From: Haemaphysalis longicornis
Lineage: Eukaryota > Arthropoda > Arachnida > Ixodida > Ixodidae
DNA length: 64,000 nt
NCBI GenBank assembly: GCA_013339765.2
Contig: CM023449.1
Coordinates: 119,912,957 to 119,976,956, forward strand
Direction of reading: 5' to 3'
Positions 39,616-50,304 of the stretch are shown here, piece by piece. Position 1 is the first letter of the stretch, and every line of letters starts with the position of its first letter. Both the position numbers and the translations under genes were made by a program. The notes beneath the pieces are model-generated. The model ran no database searches. It saw only the letters and a program-made list of their open reading frames with translations, and was not told where the DNA came from.

Positions 39616-40079
39616 AGTTCGGTTCCCTCATTCGAACACCGAAGCGTATGGATAAAGTGGACATTATTTTGTGCTCCATACTTCACAGACATGAACCATC
39701 AGCTTAAAATCTTGTCACGGAGTATTTGAGCAGCCGCTTGTAACAGTAATTCTAGCATGATAATTTACCTTTAGCCTTTAATTTGGCAGCCTTTGACGGG
39801 TAGCAAAATTACTTTCCCGATTATACAGTCAAACACGATTTTAACGAAGCCGGATAGAGCGAATTATGCTATATACAGAACAATAATATTTCAGTTATGG
39901 AACTACACGCGAAACATATTCCTTACAACGAACTTCCCATCTGATATATTTAACCCGGGCGTGCCTAGAATGGCCGCCAAAATGCATGGTCTCGGAGCGG
40001 CGATTGAGATGCTGATTGGCCGCGACCACTAAGCAAAGGCCGCGACTCAGACAATTCGCCTCGTATGGAGTGACATGAC

Positions 40080-40350
40080 CCCCAACACTTTTCGTAACTG
40101 TTTCCAACGCGCGGAACTCACGAAGGAACCCGCCCAGTCAGTGAGTCCGTACCAAGACGGCAGCTCGCCAACCTTCCCGGTGCCGTGCCGAAAGGAGTGT
40201 CCTTCGAAGATTTCCTGAGTGTCGACGACGACGTTGCCGTCACTGTAAGCCCCTCGGGCGCGGGCACCGTCAGCAGCACCGTCGTAATGCTGATGAAAAG
40301 CACTGAGGAGGCAGACTATGTCGCGAGTGAAAGCCGTCCGACGCTTAATG
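40080..40350 (+). pseudogene. Tigger transposase C-terminal remnant, first part
   Basis: The translated pieces FRNCFQRAELTKEP (about 40090) and, in another frame, GVSFEDFLSVDDDVAVTV (from 40185) resemble the region after the DDE core of Tigger/CENP-B-like transposases. That region usually has an NCFxHAGF-type motif and an acidic FEDFVxVDDD segment. The frame continues to ESRPTLN at 40349, where the LINE interrupts, and resumes at 43348. The DNA-binding and catalytic domains are absent. Confidence 0.7.
40339..40350. repeat. Target-site duplication, left copy (5'-inverted LINE)
   Basis: CGACGCTTAATG, identical to 43336-43347, lies in the transposase frame. Counting it once restores an open frame across the insertion. 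Confidence 0.9.
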
Positions 40351-40516
40351 CGAGGAAGAGGAGAAAAAATAAAGGAAAGGCCGGGAGGTCAACCAGGTGT
40401 AGAGCCCGGTTTGCTACCCTGCACTGGGGGAATGGGGCTCAGGGAATAAAAGGGGGGGGGGGAGAAGAGGAAGAGATGGGAGTGGGAAAGCGCGCACTCT
40501 AGTCCCGTTTCGGACA

Positions 40517-42530
40517 CTATAGTCTTTCGAGCAAGTTCGTTGCACTCAGGAAACGTAAAAGGGCTTTCGTCGCCTTCTGCGAGGTCGATGGTGAAGACCG
40601 ATGACTTAGAATAGTTTCCACCGTAAATGGTCGATTGTCCAATCGGCACAGCGCGGTGGCAAGCACGCTCCTCGCCGACGAGTATTCTGGGCAGCGACAC
40701 AGCACGTGTTTTATAGTCTCTTCCGCCCCGCAGGCGTAACAGTGGGCGCTGCTGGCCATCCCGATGAGGAAGGAGTAGGCTTTCGTGAAGGTCACTCCCA
40801 ACCAGAGTCTACAAAGTAAAGTTGACTGGGGTCGAGACAGCCCATACGGAATACGGCGCTGAAGAAGGGGATCCTGAATATACAAACGGGGATTCGAAAA
40901 GTCCGGTGTGTTCCATTGCTGCATGGTAATCTTGCGTGCAAGGGAGCGAAGCGTCCTGGCGGCATCGGTCCTTGGAAAGCGGAAGTAGAATGGTGCGGTC
41001 GCTCTCATGGCGTGTACGGGCAGCTTCATCCGCCAACACGTTACCGATGACTCCGCAGTGACCTTGAAGCCACTGGAAAATTACGTCATGGCCGGCTGTG
41101 ATGGCTTGATGGAATGTTTCTCTTATCTCTGTCACCAGTTGGTGTAGGGGGCCGTAGCGCAGGGCTGCGCGGAAGCTGTAAGGCAGCCTTGGAATCCGAA
41201 AAGATCACCCAATTTTGAGGAGTAGCTCTGATGATATGATCAAGAGCCTCACGAATGGCTGCAAGTTCTGTAGCTGTCGAGCTCGTGGTATGGCCAATAC
41301 GGAATCGAGTTGTTGCAAAATCTGCTGGCACAAACACTGCACCTGCCGAACTGGATGATGTTACTGAGCCATCTGTGTACACGTTTCCGGTCGTTGTAGA
41401 ATTCATGCAGTAACAGCAGCGTAAGCTGTTGAAGGGCCAATGCTGACAAGTCGCCTTTTTTTCGAATTCCTGGAACACTGAGACGAATCTCAGGTTGTGC
41501 CAGGCACCACAACGGGGAGGTCGGTGTTGCCGCAGGGGCGTACCTTGAAGGGATTTCAGCCCTGTGCGTTGTGATAATGGCTGAAAAAGTAGATGGTGGT
41601 CTACTTTGAGGAAGCTGCGCCAGATGGTGAGAAGGCAGCCTCGTGAGGAGCCTGATGTACAGGCGTAGTGTTTCAGTAGACACGTACGTTGCTATTGGGT
41701 GTTCCTGTGCGATGCAAATGGTGCCCACTGTTGATGCACAACGCGGCAAACCAAGACACGTGCGCAGAGCCTGCGCTTGGACGCTCTGTATTACCCGCAG
41801 GTTAGTGGTACAAGTGTTGGAAATTGCTGGCAAGCTGTAACGGCGCCTAAAAAAAGGTGCGGAGTACAGTTGCAGCATTCCTCTTACCGATGTTCCCCAC
41901 GTCTTTCCAGCAACAAATCTGAATATCTGGGCAATGGTGGTAAGTTTCTTCTTAAGGAAGGACACATGTGCGCTCCAGGAAATGTCCCTGTCAATGATGA
42001 CGCCAAGAAATTTGTGATGCCAAGAGTATGGACCCAACCTCCCGTTGATCTTGATGAAATATCGAAACATGGGCTAGCGGGTAAATGCAACCAGCGCGCA
42101 CTTGTCACTCGAGATACTCAGACCTTGTTGCCGCAGGTAAGATCGCTTTACATTGGCCGCCTTTTGAAGTCATGCCCGTAGCTTTGGTCGGTTGACCCCC
42201 GAAGCCCAGATGCAAATGTCGTTGGCCTAAATGGAGACGCAGACATTCTTGGGGAGACCGTGCACAAGTCTGACGATCGCTAGGTTGAAAAGCGTTGGAC
42301 TTAGCACCGCACCTTGAGGAACACCACGTTAAACAAAGTGCTGTAATGTCGGGCCATCCTCCGTCATGACATAAAAAGATCTTCCGGACAAGAAGCTTTC
42401 TATCCATCGGTAAACTCGCCCACCAAGTCCGAAGTGCTCCAGGGCGTCTAGAATAGCCTCATGAACAACGTTGTCATAGGGGCCCTTAACGTCAAGAAAG
42501 AGGGCTGCTGAAATGCGTTTGCGACAGAGT
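40517..42530 (-). pseudogene. LINE ORF2, second half: reverse transcriptase palm to RNase H (broken)
   Basis: On the minus strand the order is SAALFLDVKGPYDNVVHEAI (42510 downwards), RGVPQGAVLSPTLFNLA (about 42330), and the catalytic box near 42219-42230. There the expected YADD reads stop-A-N-D, so two changes destroy it. Next come HKFLGVIIDRDISWSAHVSF and the connection domain (42070-41249). RNase H follows: NVYTDGSVTSSSSAGAVF, TATELAAIREAL, WVIFSDSKAALQ, then FQWLQGHCGVIGNVLADEAA after a shift (41135-40809). A cysteine-histidine motif CYACGAEETIKHVLCRCP precedes the stop at 40517-40519. RNase H and its position place it with I-group elements. Confidence 0.87.
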
Positions 42531-43335
42531 TTGACACCGAACTTGAACGCCTCCGGGCAATTCGACGGCGAGCGGAGCGACGGTACCAGCGTACCAAAGC
42601 TGTACACGATCTAAGGGTAGCCAGAAGCACACAGAAGAAGATACAACGCTGCATCGCTCAGGTTCAGGCACAACGGTGGAAATCATTTTGCGAGTCCATC
42701 GACCCTCGGAACCCTTTGTCTTCTATATGCAGAGTAGTGCGTGGCCTGGCGACACCTGTGCAGCAGCGCTACCCATTCAAAGGCTTTGGCACTACATGAA
42801 AACCGTCCGGAGATAGAAGTCGCAGAAGATTTCTGCGTGGAGATTGCCTCTTGAACTGATGGCAATCGATCTGCAAGGATCCGTGAAGCCCCCACGTCAC
42901 GCGATCAACGCATGGACGTGCTCTTTTCCATGGAAGAGTTAGAGGCGGCTCTGGCATCCTGCCGGCGTAGCTCATCCCGAGGTCCCGATGAAATCTCCTA
43001 CTCCCACACTATGCCACCTCGGTCCCCAAGCACGTCAAACGCTTTAGGACATCTTTAACAAGGCGTGGATGGATGGCATCGTTCCACCGGAGTGGAAAGT
43101 AAGCCGTCTGGTCCCCTTACTCAAGCCTGGCAAATCTCCGCTCGACCTTCCATCATACCGCCCCATTGCCCTGGCCAGCTGCCTATGCAAGCTCATGGAA
43201 AGAATGATACTCACTCGGCTGCAGTGGTACCTCGAACATAACAATATATACCCTGAGGTTATGGCTGGTTTTCGGCGCGGGCGTTCCTCCATAGACTGCT
43301 TGGGGGACTTGGTAACGTTTGCACAGCACGAAAAA
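42528..43335 (+). pseudogene. LINE ORF2, inverted segment: linker and reverse transcriptase fingers
   Basis: The plus strand reads ELERLRAIRRRAERRYQRTK (about 42540), STQKKIQRCIAQVQ, WKSFCESIDPRNPLSSI and EELEAALASCRRSSSRGPDE (42935-42990). After a frameshift it reads AWMDGIVPPEWKVSRLVPLL, LPSYRPIALASCLCKLMERM and GFRRGRSSIDCLGDLVTF up to 43335. These are the endonuclease-to-RT linker and RT fingers that normally precede SAALFLDVKG in the same protein, which here lies on the opposite strand next to it. This segment has stops near 42800 and 42850 and a frameshift near 43040. Confidence 0.87.
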
Positions 43336-43347
43336 CGACGCTTAATG
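43336..43347. repeat. Target-site duplication, right copy (5'-inverted LINE)
   Basis: CGACGCTTAATG, a perfect match to 40339-40350. Confidence 0.9.
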
Positions 43348-43523
43348 AAGTTCTTACGGCAGTCGATGTCCTCCGCCAATACTTCTTCGATATTGAAGGA
43401 CACGGACTGGAACTGCTGCAAACAACGTCTCCTTTAAAGAATGCTGTGCTAGATGACGCTGCCAAAACGAAAGGGAAAACAAAAATCACCGCTGCTTTTG
43501 GAAGTCGACAGTTAAGGCGTTGA
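43348..43523 (+). pseudogene. Tigger transposase C-terminal remnant, last part
   Basis: Joined to 40350, the frame continues EVLTAVDVLRQYFFDIEGHG and then TKGKTKITAAFGSRQLRR to a stop at 43521-43523. The alternating LxAVDxLRxYF segment and the KxTKIT ending are typical of Tigger-like transposase tails. About 220 bases of 3' untranslated sequence and the inverted repeat follow. Confidence 0.75.
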
Positions 43524-43749
43524 GGCGGAAAGTAGCTTTAATATTTGCAATAAATCGATTGGTTTGTGTATGGTAATGACATACTTTATTTTGTTAGTTT
43601 CTGCATGCGGGGATGGCAAGGGGATAACCGCGTAGTGCAAACTCGTAACAATAAATTTGTTATTGGAGGGTTCAGTTATATCGAACAATTGGATATATGA
43701 AACTAATCGTGGCGCATATTTCAGTTCGCTATAACCAGGTTTGACTGTA

Positions 43750-46700
43750 TAGTCATCGTTCAATAGAGATGCAACCGCGGGTTTCTTCCAAGCTGCGGCG
43801 AAGGAAAGGCGAAAAACTAGCGACGCAGAAAAAAGATGGTGACAATAGTGAAAGAACACGCCCACCGACTGTATGTTACGCTTTCTCAATCATTACCTCA
43901 TATAAATTGCTTACGACTTTCCGTATTTTTGAACATGACAACCTATCGGACCAACAACAAAAAGCGGCCGCCAATAAAACGTACCTTGAGGAGATTACTA
44001 AACCAGTGGTTGAAAACGTTAGAGCGAAAACATAGTATCCAATAAGAACGCATTAGTGGGTTCTAACTTACGTTGAGGAATAAATAATTCACGTCCGAAA
44101 CAAACGTACGCAAACTTTCCACTTGAAAGAAGAAGTTTACGATGCGCTGCCTAATATATTTGCCCACTGAAAAATACATACTGGACTATATGACTATATA
44201 AAAAGGCAAGAAAGTTGCGAAAATGACCAAAAATACTGGAGACCTATTTCTTAAACATTTTTGATCCGCTATTATTTGAAATAGGGAAGTTGTGTTAGGC
44301 TAGAACATTTGGCATAAATATGCGAGAAGTAGTGGGTTGGCCTAAAAACGTGATTTTCTCATTAAAAAAACATTTTCGTTTAATGAAAAGCTTGGCATTC
44401 TTGAAGAAATACGTTGCGAGGCAACTACGTTTTCCTGCGCTATCCACGCCGGATTTGTTGTTTACTTACGGACGCCCAAAAGTACGCGCAGTGCTTCTGA
44501 TGAAACTAGAAAACGCTGTTGGGATATCCAATTTCATGTACGGCGTAATGAATAGCACAAACAAGAACACCATTAATCCGCTTTGTACAAGAAGAAAAAA
44601 AGAAATTAGCCTGCCGTAAGCCACTTCCTCTCCCTCTTTTCCGGCTCCGTAAAAAAGCGTATAATATGTGCCCAAGAAATTATTGAAAAGATCATAGAGC
44701 GGAACGCCGGCCGGGGCTTTTTTCAACGCACAACGTTGCGTTCTCAAGCATCCACTCTCTTGTGGCTGCCTGACGTGCTCAGAGCGTGGTTTGTAATCGA
44801 AATTGCCGCACAGTGTGCCTCTTTCTGATTGGAGCAGCCGTGCGTATAGTTGCAATTCAATTACGACGGGAGCGAGCTACTTCATAGAAGCCCTTACGAA
44901 GTGGCACTCGAAGCCGACTGCGGACACCAAAAACGTGACGTGCAAATAAAAATCAGTGTATTCCTTTAGGCGGCGGTTTGCGCCGAAAGGCACTGGTGAA
45001 TGATCTAAGCAAGGAGGCATGCGGCGAAGCTTGGAGCGATCAGCTGAAAATTTTATAAATCACGCGTTCCGTTTCTATACCGCAGCAGTGATTGAGCTCT
45101 AAGAACAGCAGTTCAAGAACCCGGTAAAAGCAAATTTCGGTAGCCAAATACGCGCACTACGACAATTATCCGCGTGTACAAAGTGATTAAGACCTGTAAT
45201 TAGTGAAAACTTAGTTAACAATTCAAGACAGGAAACAGGCAAACGCATGAGGCGGTCACGTACTAAAGGAATTACGAGCAGAAAATTGACCACCCATCTT
45301 TAAAAGTTTGGAGGCCTCACGCCTTCGTACGCGCTCTTTTAACAGGCGGTAACGGGTAATTCTCGGGATATCCAGGGTTTTCAGGATTTCAAACACCGCG
45401 CTTTCGTTAACGAGTTTTTGACGTCGCTGGGGTTAACGACGATTTCAAAAAATGAGTGCGCTTTCTACCGAAAAGGCAGAAACTTACGTTTGACTATCTC
45501 TGTTGATACTTGTGAGCACAGCGGGGCGCACCATTTTTGTGGATTTCATTGTCACTTCAAGCAATGAAGCTCTGTTTTACAAAGACATTTATGTATGTCA
45601 GATTTGACAATGGCGGCGTTTAGCGTCGCACAGCGCAACCAGCAATGTTTTTACTGCGTGGAAGATGCGATACAATGATTTATTACCACAGCAACGTCAT
45701 AAGTTTGTTGCAAGAGCCACTGCGAGGTGCCGTAACTTCCAGAGTTGCTCAACAGAATTCTGTTTTTTTTCGCCCAAAATTTTGTTGCACAACTACGATT
45801 GCCTCGCAAGTAAATACTGTGATTATTCAGTTATAACTGCTGTTGCAGTTACGAGCCCAGGTACGCTTATTAGCGCCCAAGTATTGCCCGTGTTTATATA
45901 TCCGACAATAAAGGAAAAGCTCTTGGCATCGGAGCCTGTTCTTGTAACTTTCTAATTACAGGGTGGAAGCGAACGCGATTCTGCCATAGAACTGAATGAT
46001 CTGTAATTCCGTCATGGAAGTATTTACAACAGCATGAAGTTCCATGTTGATTGCATGGTGCATTAAAAAAAAGTGAGACAGTAATCTTTTCATTAAGGTG
46101 ATTCTAATATTGTTATCCTAAATGTGGTGTTCCGAATCCATCCTTCATTCGAGCCACCAGTCAAGGATATCCTTGAGAGCATTTTTCCCATATAAAATTA
46201 TGGCGGTATCATCCCGCTGACTCCAGTGGAGGTATCACATGGAGTGGGAAGACGCACTTAGAATACGGTTAATAGAATATCTGAGACTATCTGAAAAAAA
46301 CATCAATAAGTGAGCAGCGACCTTTCTTTGAGCCTTATTGGCATTAAAAGATCCTGTATGTACGAATTTCCGGCCAGGGACCAAATCCAAGGAACGTGAC
46401 TGTATGGGTGCAGAGCTGTCTCCTCTTTCGTGTCATCGTATCAGCTAAATGCTACCGCCTTGTTATTACACTCATAATTCTTTTTTCAAAATTATTCAAA
46501 CAGCTAGTATTGAATGTTCGTGTATATTTGCCGTTTTTTGTTCTGGTAAAAAAGAGGTATGTGTCGGCTGGAATATAGTTCAGTGAGCAACTTAAGGTCC
46601 TTCTTTCACAACACGCGAAGTTCCACTACAACGAAGATCCTAGCCTCTCATTGGTCGGAGAGTTTTGTGTTCTGAACAATTAACCCAGGTAGGAATCAGC

Positions 46701-46931
46701 TGTTCTGACCGAAAGCGCCGAGCGCAAGCGCCGAGGCTAATCAGGCGTGCAGCGTAGAGCTTCGTATTCGTGTAAACAAAAAAACTGGCGAAAATTGCAC
46801 TAGGTCGCGCAACGCTTGTACCATAGCGAAGCTGCAGAATTTCTTTCTACGTGAGAACTGAAGAACTCATCACCACACAATGTACAAATTTCAAATTGTT
46901 TTATTTACTTGTTCTTTCGTCGCTCTGCAGG
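43750..46931. other. Unassigned AT-rich DNA
   Basis: No gene is supported. The longest frame is 129 codons on the minus strand (44466-44855), ending in a hydrophobic stretch (LMVFLFVLFITPYM); I do not recognise it and it may be chance. The rest has frames under 100 codons. Confidence 0.45.
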
Positions 46932-47660
46932 CTCCACGCGAGTGCACTCACACCGTTCTCTCACCACTCATGAATGAGTGTTGAATGAGTCTCGCCATCG
47001 TTGTAGACTGACGAGTACGCGTACGACTGAGTGCGAGCTCCACAAGCATTGAGCCACGAACACCACTCGTGAGTGCGAGCGCTACTTTCAGCGAGCCCCA
47101 CTCACCACTCGCGAGGGCGAGGGCAACGGGCGGGGGAGCTCCGCTCGCCACTCGCGAGTGCACTCGCGCTACTGGCGCCGCTTGCTGAGCTTACCACTGT
47201 GAGCGCCACTATGGCGCTTGAACTCGCTGTTGGCAATTCGTCGCTGGAGCCGCTCACTGTGGTGGTTGTTATTGGCGGAATTGCTTTTAGTTCCTGAAAT
47301 GCACCGTCACTGAGCTCATGCTATGTGACTCTTTAGAATTAATTCGCTGGTAGCGTATTGATTTACGAATATGATTTTGATGGCCGTCTGACAAAGCACT
47401 AATAGGGTTCAGTTTCATGGCTCATAGAAGGTCTGCCTGCACACAATCCCGCGCGAAGGAGACGAAGAGTGGTGAGCGCGAGCGCGAGTGAGTGCGAGCG
47501 GTGACGGCTAATGGTGAGCATGAGTGAGTGCGAGTGGTCATGGCGAGTGGTTAGCGTGAGCCCGAGTGGATGCGATTGGTGGAGGGCGCGTAGTGAGCGT
47601 GCGTGCGAGATAGTGCGGGTGGTGAGGGCGGCTGGTGAGCGGAGTCTGAGTGAGTGCGTG
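46932..47660. repeat. CACTC/GAGTG low-complexity foldback element
   Basis: The left arm (46932-47172) is built of ACTCGCGAGT, CACTCAC and related words. The right arm (47467-47660) is a run of GTGAGCGCGAGTGAGTGCGA-type words, the opposite strand sense of the left arm. The 300 bases between are ordinary sequence. The arms are therefore inverted relative to each other and could pair. Similar GAGTG-rich tracts are common in tick genomes; no target duplication or protein was found. Confidence 0.6.
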
Positions 47661-48680
47661 AGGAAAATTATATTTTAAGTGCGAATGCACTTCTTAAGCG
47701 ACCCTGAATCACGCGTCCACCGCCGTCCGTCCGTCCGCACCACATACCCACTTAGGGCGATTGGCCAAGAAGAGTTCCTTCGCATCACCCGTGCATTCGC
47801 ACTTCCCCATGCTCCCCTTCGGGAAATGCGGGTGAATTTTTTCTGTGTGAGTGTGAGTGAGTGGCGTCCAGTTTTGCCGAAGTATTGTGCTAGTGATAAT
47901 GATATGCACCGCAATCATCGTGTTCCTCAATCCAAGAATTACATTCCCCGTAGCGCTTGGCGACAGCTGGGGCGCAGCGGCGGCTTGTACGTGAGGGACG
48001 CATGCTCGGCGTTCCTGGAGTCGCGTGGAGGTTCCGTGGGGCAGGTGGTGTGGCACCACCTGTGGCTGTTGTGGGTAGCTAGGCAACACGAGGTGCTCCT
48101 TGGGGTTTTTGCCAGTTTTCTTTTTTTTTTGCTAAAGCCAACGTGCAAGCAGGAGACGCTCGGCGGTCGCTTCGAGGACCGTGATCATGACCGCTCCGCA
48201 TTTTCTTGGAACTTTGAACGGGTTACGGCCCACACAGTACTGCCAGCTAGAAGAGCACCGTTGTTAAAAACCACAAAGCAAGAATCGAAACCGGAAGATG
48301 ATTTATAAGGCGCAGGTAAACACAATGGGACCCCCCCCCCCCCCTGTTCAGATAAGGATGAGGTTTGAGCGGCTCTCGAAAGGGGAGGGGGGTTTACGTC
48401 ATTCGAGGGCTAACGGATGCGTCAGGCAGGGCAGGACCCAGGAGTTCTCGCCCAAGACCCCGGGCGCATGCGTCAGGACCCAGAATTTACCGCTAGAAAA
48501 GACGAGTGCAAGGGACAAGCCGCCGAGACAACAAGAACATTTCATACCCTCCCGCATCAGCATGTGCACGGCGCTGCACATCGACAACAGCTGCGCTGAA
48601 CATGCACATTCGCAGGGCGGGACGGTGTCCATTTTAATGCGTGGCATTCCTTGCCGAGAACCACCATGGACAGGACCGAA
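47661..48680. other. Unassigned DNA with a 209-codon open frame
   Basis: A plus frame is open from 47679 to 48308 and a shorter minus frame overlaps it (47709-48089). The translation is rich in arginine and histidine with no motif known to me. The first part (CGTCCGTCCGTCCG near 47730) is low complexity. A 14-base C run lies at 48331-48344. Frames open on both strands in GC-rich sequence are common by chance, so no gene is called. Confidence 0.35.
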
Positions 48681-49967
48681 GATTACAAGAAATTCGAAAA
48701 AACGTGTAACGCCCTGCATTTTCACAATATTGCAGATTTTGCGAAAGTTTCAGCTGTAATAGGCATAATAGCGTAAATGGACATAATTGGTCAGACGAAA
48801 TCCTGAAAAACTAAGAAAACAGGAAAATATAAAATAATTACGGAAAATTCAAAACGTACAACGCGTGGCATTTCCACAGCAATGCAGATATCACCAAAGT
48901 TCCACATCTAATCGTTATATTAGCGAAAATGGAGATAATTGGCGGACAAAATTTTGAAAATAAAAAAATAAGAAAATTAATAACTATATACGGAAACGTG
49001 CGAACCGTTTAATGCCCTGCATTTCGACAATAATGCAGATTTCTGGAACGTTCCTAATGCGATCGTTATAATAACGTAAATAGAAATAACTGGTCGAACG
49101 AAATTTTTTGAAACTGAAAAATAAGAGAAAATATTGAAAAATTACGGAAAATGTCACAACGTACAGCGCATGGCATTTCAACAATATTGCGGATTTCGCA
49201 AAAGTGCCACATGTAATCGTTATATTACCGTAAATAGAGATAATCTGCCGAACAAAATTTTAAAAACTAAAAAAACGAAATATATAAAATATTTACGAAA
49301 ACTGGCCAACCCTGTAACTCCCTGCATTTCCACAATATTGCAGATTTAGCCAAAAGTGCAAATGTAATCGTTATATTCACACAAATGGAAATAATTGGTC
49401 AGAAGAAATTTTGAGAATATAAAAAAATAAGAATATATCGAAAGATTACGGACAATAGCAAAACGTATAACGCATAGCATTTCCACAATAATGCACATTT
49501 CGCGAAACGTTACCCTGCAATCATTTTGATAGCGTAAATGGAGAGATCCTGCCAAACAAAATTTTGAAAAAATAAATATTAAGAAGCATATAAAATATTT
49601 CCCAGAAATGATGAACCGTATAATGCCCTGTATTTCCACAATTATGCAGATTCTAGAAAATTCCTCGTGTTGTTGTGACAATAGAGTAAATGGAGTGAAG
49701 TGGTCGAACGAAATCTTGAAAAATAATAAATCGCAAAAATATGAAAAATACAAAAAATGGCAAACCGTATAACGACCTTTATTTCTACAATAATGCAGAC
49801 TTTGCGGAAGATCCACCTATGATCGTTATATTAACGTAAATTAGATAATTGGTACAAAAAAAGTTTGAAATACTAAAAAACAACAAGAGTATAAAACAAA
49901 TAACAGAAAATGGCTAACTGTGCAAAGCCCTGGAGTTCCACAATAATGCAATAATAACGCAATAATG
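48681..49967. repeat. Satellite array, about eight monomers of 152 bp
   Basis: The word GCATTTCCACAATAATGCAG or a variant recurs at about 48716, 48868, 49019, 49173, 49324, 49477, 49630, 49780 and 49933, giving spacings of 150-154 bp. Within each unit, ATCGTTATA, GTAAATGG, AATTGGTC, AAATTTTGAAAA and AAACGTATAACG follow in the same order. Units differ by many substitutions, so the array is old. Just before the recurring word, units alternate between a GCCCTGCA form (1, 3, 5, 7) and a GCGTGGCA-like form (2, 4, 6), hinting at a dimer of about 304 bp. It ends abruptly at a LINE fragment. Confidence 0.9.
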
Positions 49968-50296
49968 CAGGGCTGCAGCCGCTGCGTGAGGACGACTGAC
50001 TCCAGGTAATAGAGCAAATGGGCGACGAATTCCCGTTGGGTTGCCGCAGGCCCCTTCGGGAAAAGAAGATCCTCAATGCCGGCACTGGGAAGGCATCACG
50101 CTGGAGCGCTCGGTGGAGTTGTGCTCTCGGGCACGCGTGGGTGGGGCAGAAGCAAAGTAAGTGCTCCAATGGCTCTGGTTTCGGGCAGTCCGAACATGTA
50201 GGGGAGTCCTTACGCCCGTGTCGGTGCAAGCGCTGCGCCACATTGCAACCGTCCAGCCGCACGCAGCGAAGCAGACAGCAGGCGCCACTGGTGATG
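49968..50296 (-). pseudogene. LINE ORF2 C-terminus, left of the hAT insertion
   Basis: The minus strand reads VRLDGCNVAQRLHRHGRKDS and CSDCPKPEPLEHLLCFCP, the cysteine-histidine motif found at the C-terminus of RNase H-type LINE ORF2 proteins. It continues in frame with 53778-53912 once the hAT element and one 8-bp duplication are removed. The 3' end is cut by or merged with the satellite at about 49967. Confidence 0.78.
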
Positions 50297-50304
50297 CGTG
50301 CAGG
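50297..50304. repeat. hAT target-site duplication, left copy
   Basis: CGTGCAGG, identical to 53770-53777. An 8-bp duplication is the hallmark of hAT insertion. Confidence 0.9.

Larger units (their letters stand above)
40351..43335 (-). mobile_element. LINE with inverted 5' half (twin-priming structure)
   Basis: From 40351 to about 42528 the coding sense is minus (second half of reverse transcriptase, RNase H, 3' untranslated region). The 3' end lies at 40351-40380 and reads TTATTTTTTCTCCTCTTCCT on the minus strand. From about 42528 to 43335 the coding sense flips to plus and carries the preceding part of the same protein. The plus segment ends with VTFAQHEKR and the minus segment begins with LCRKRISAALFLDVKG, which are consecutive in this family's protein. 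A perfect 12-bp target duplication flanks the whole. This is the arrangement left by twin priming during target-primed reverse transcription. Both halves contain stops and frameshifts. Confidence 0.88.
39826..43747 (+). mobile_element. Internally deleted Tigger/pogo-type transposon carrying a LINE insertion
   Basis: The left end CAGTCAAACACGATTTTAAC (39826) and the reverse complement of the right end, CAGTCAAACCTGGTTATAGC (from 43747), are inverted repeats. TA flanks both ends (39824-39825, 43748-43749), as in Tc1/mariner-pogo elements. Without the LINE at 40351-43335 the element is only about 925 bp: a 5' leader (to about 40075), then the C-terminal part of the transposase gene and the 3' end. 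The catalytic DDE region is missing, so this was a nonautonomous deletion copy before the LINE arrived. The terminal 53 bases are 85% identical to window positions 1-53. Confidence 0.85.

Noticed and set aside
44466..44855. Hydrophobic minus-strand frame as a membrane protein
   Set aside because: One short hydrophobic stretch in AT-rich DNA is not sufficient; no family resemblance.
48681..49967. Regularly spaced repeats that might suggest a CRISPR-like array
   Set aside because: The whole 152-bp unit recurs with gradual divergence and no unique spacers between short identical repeats; this is satellite DNA in a eukaryotic genome.
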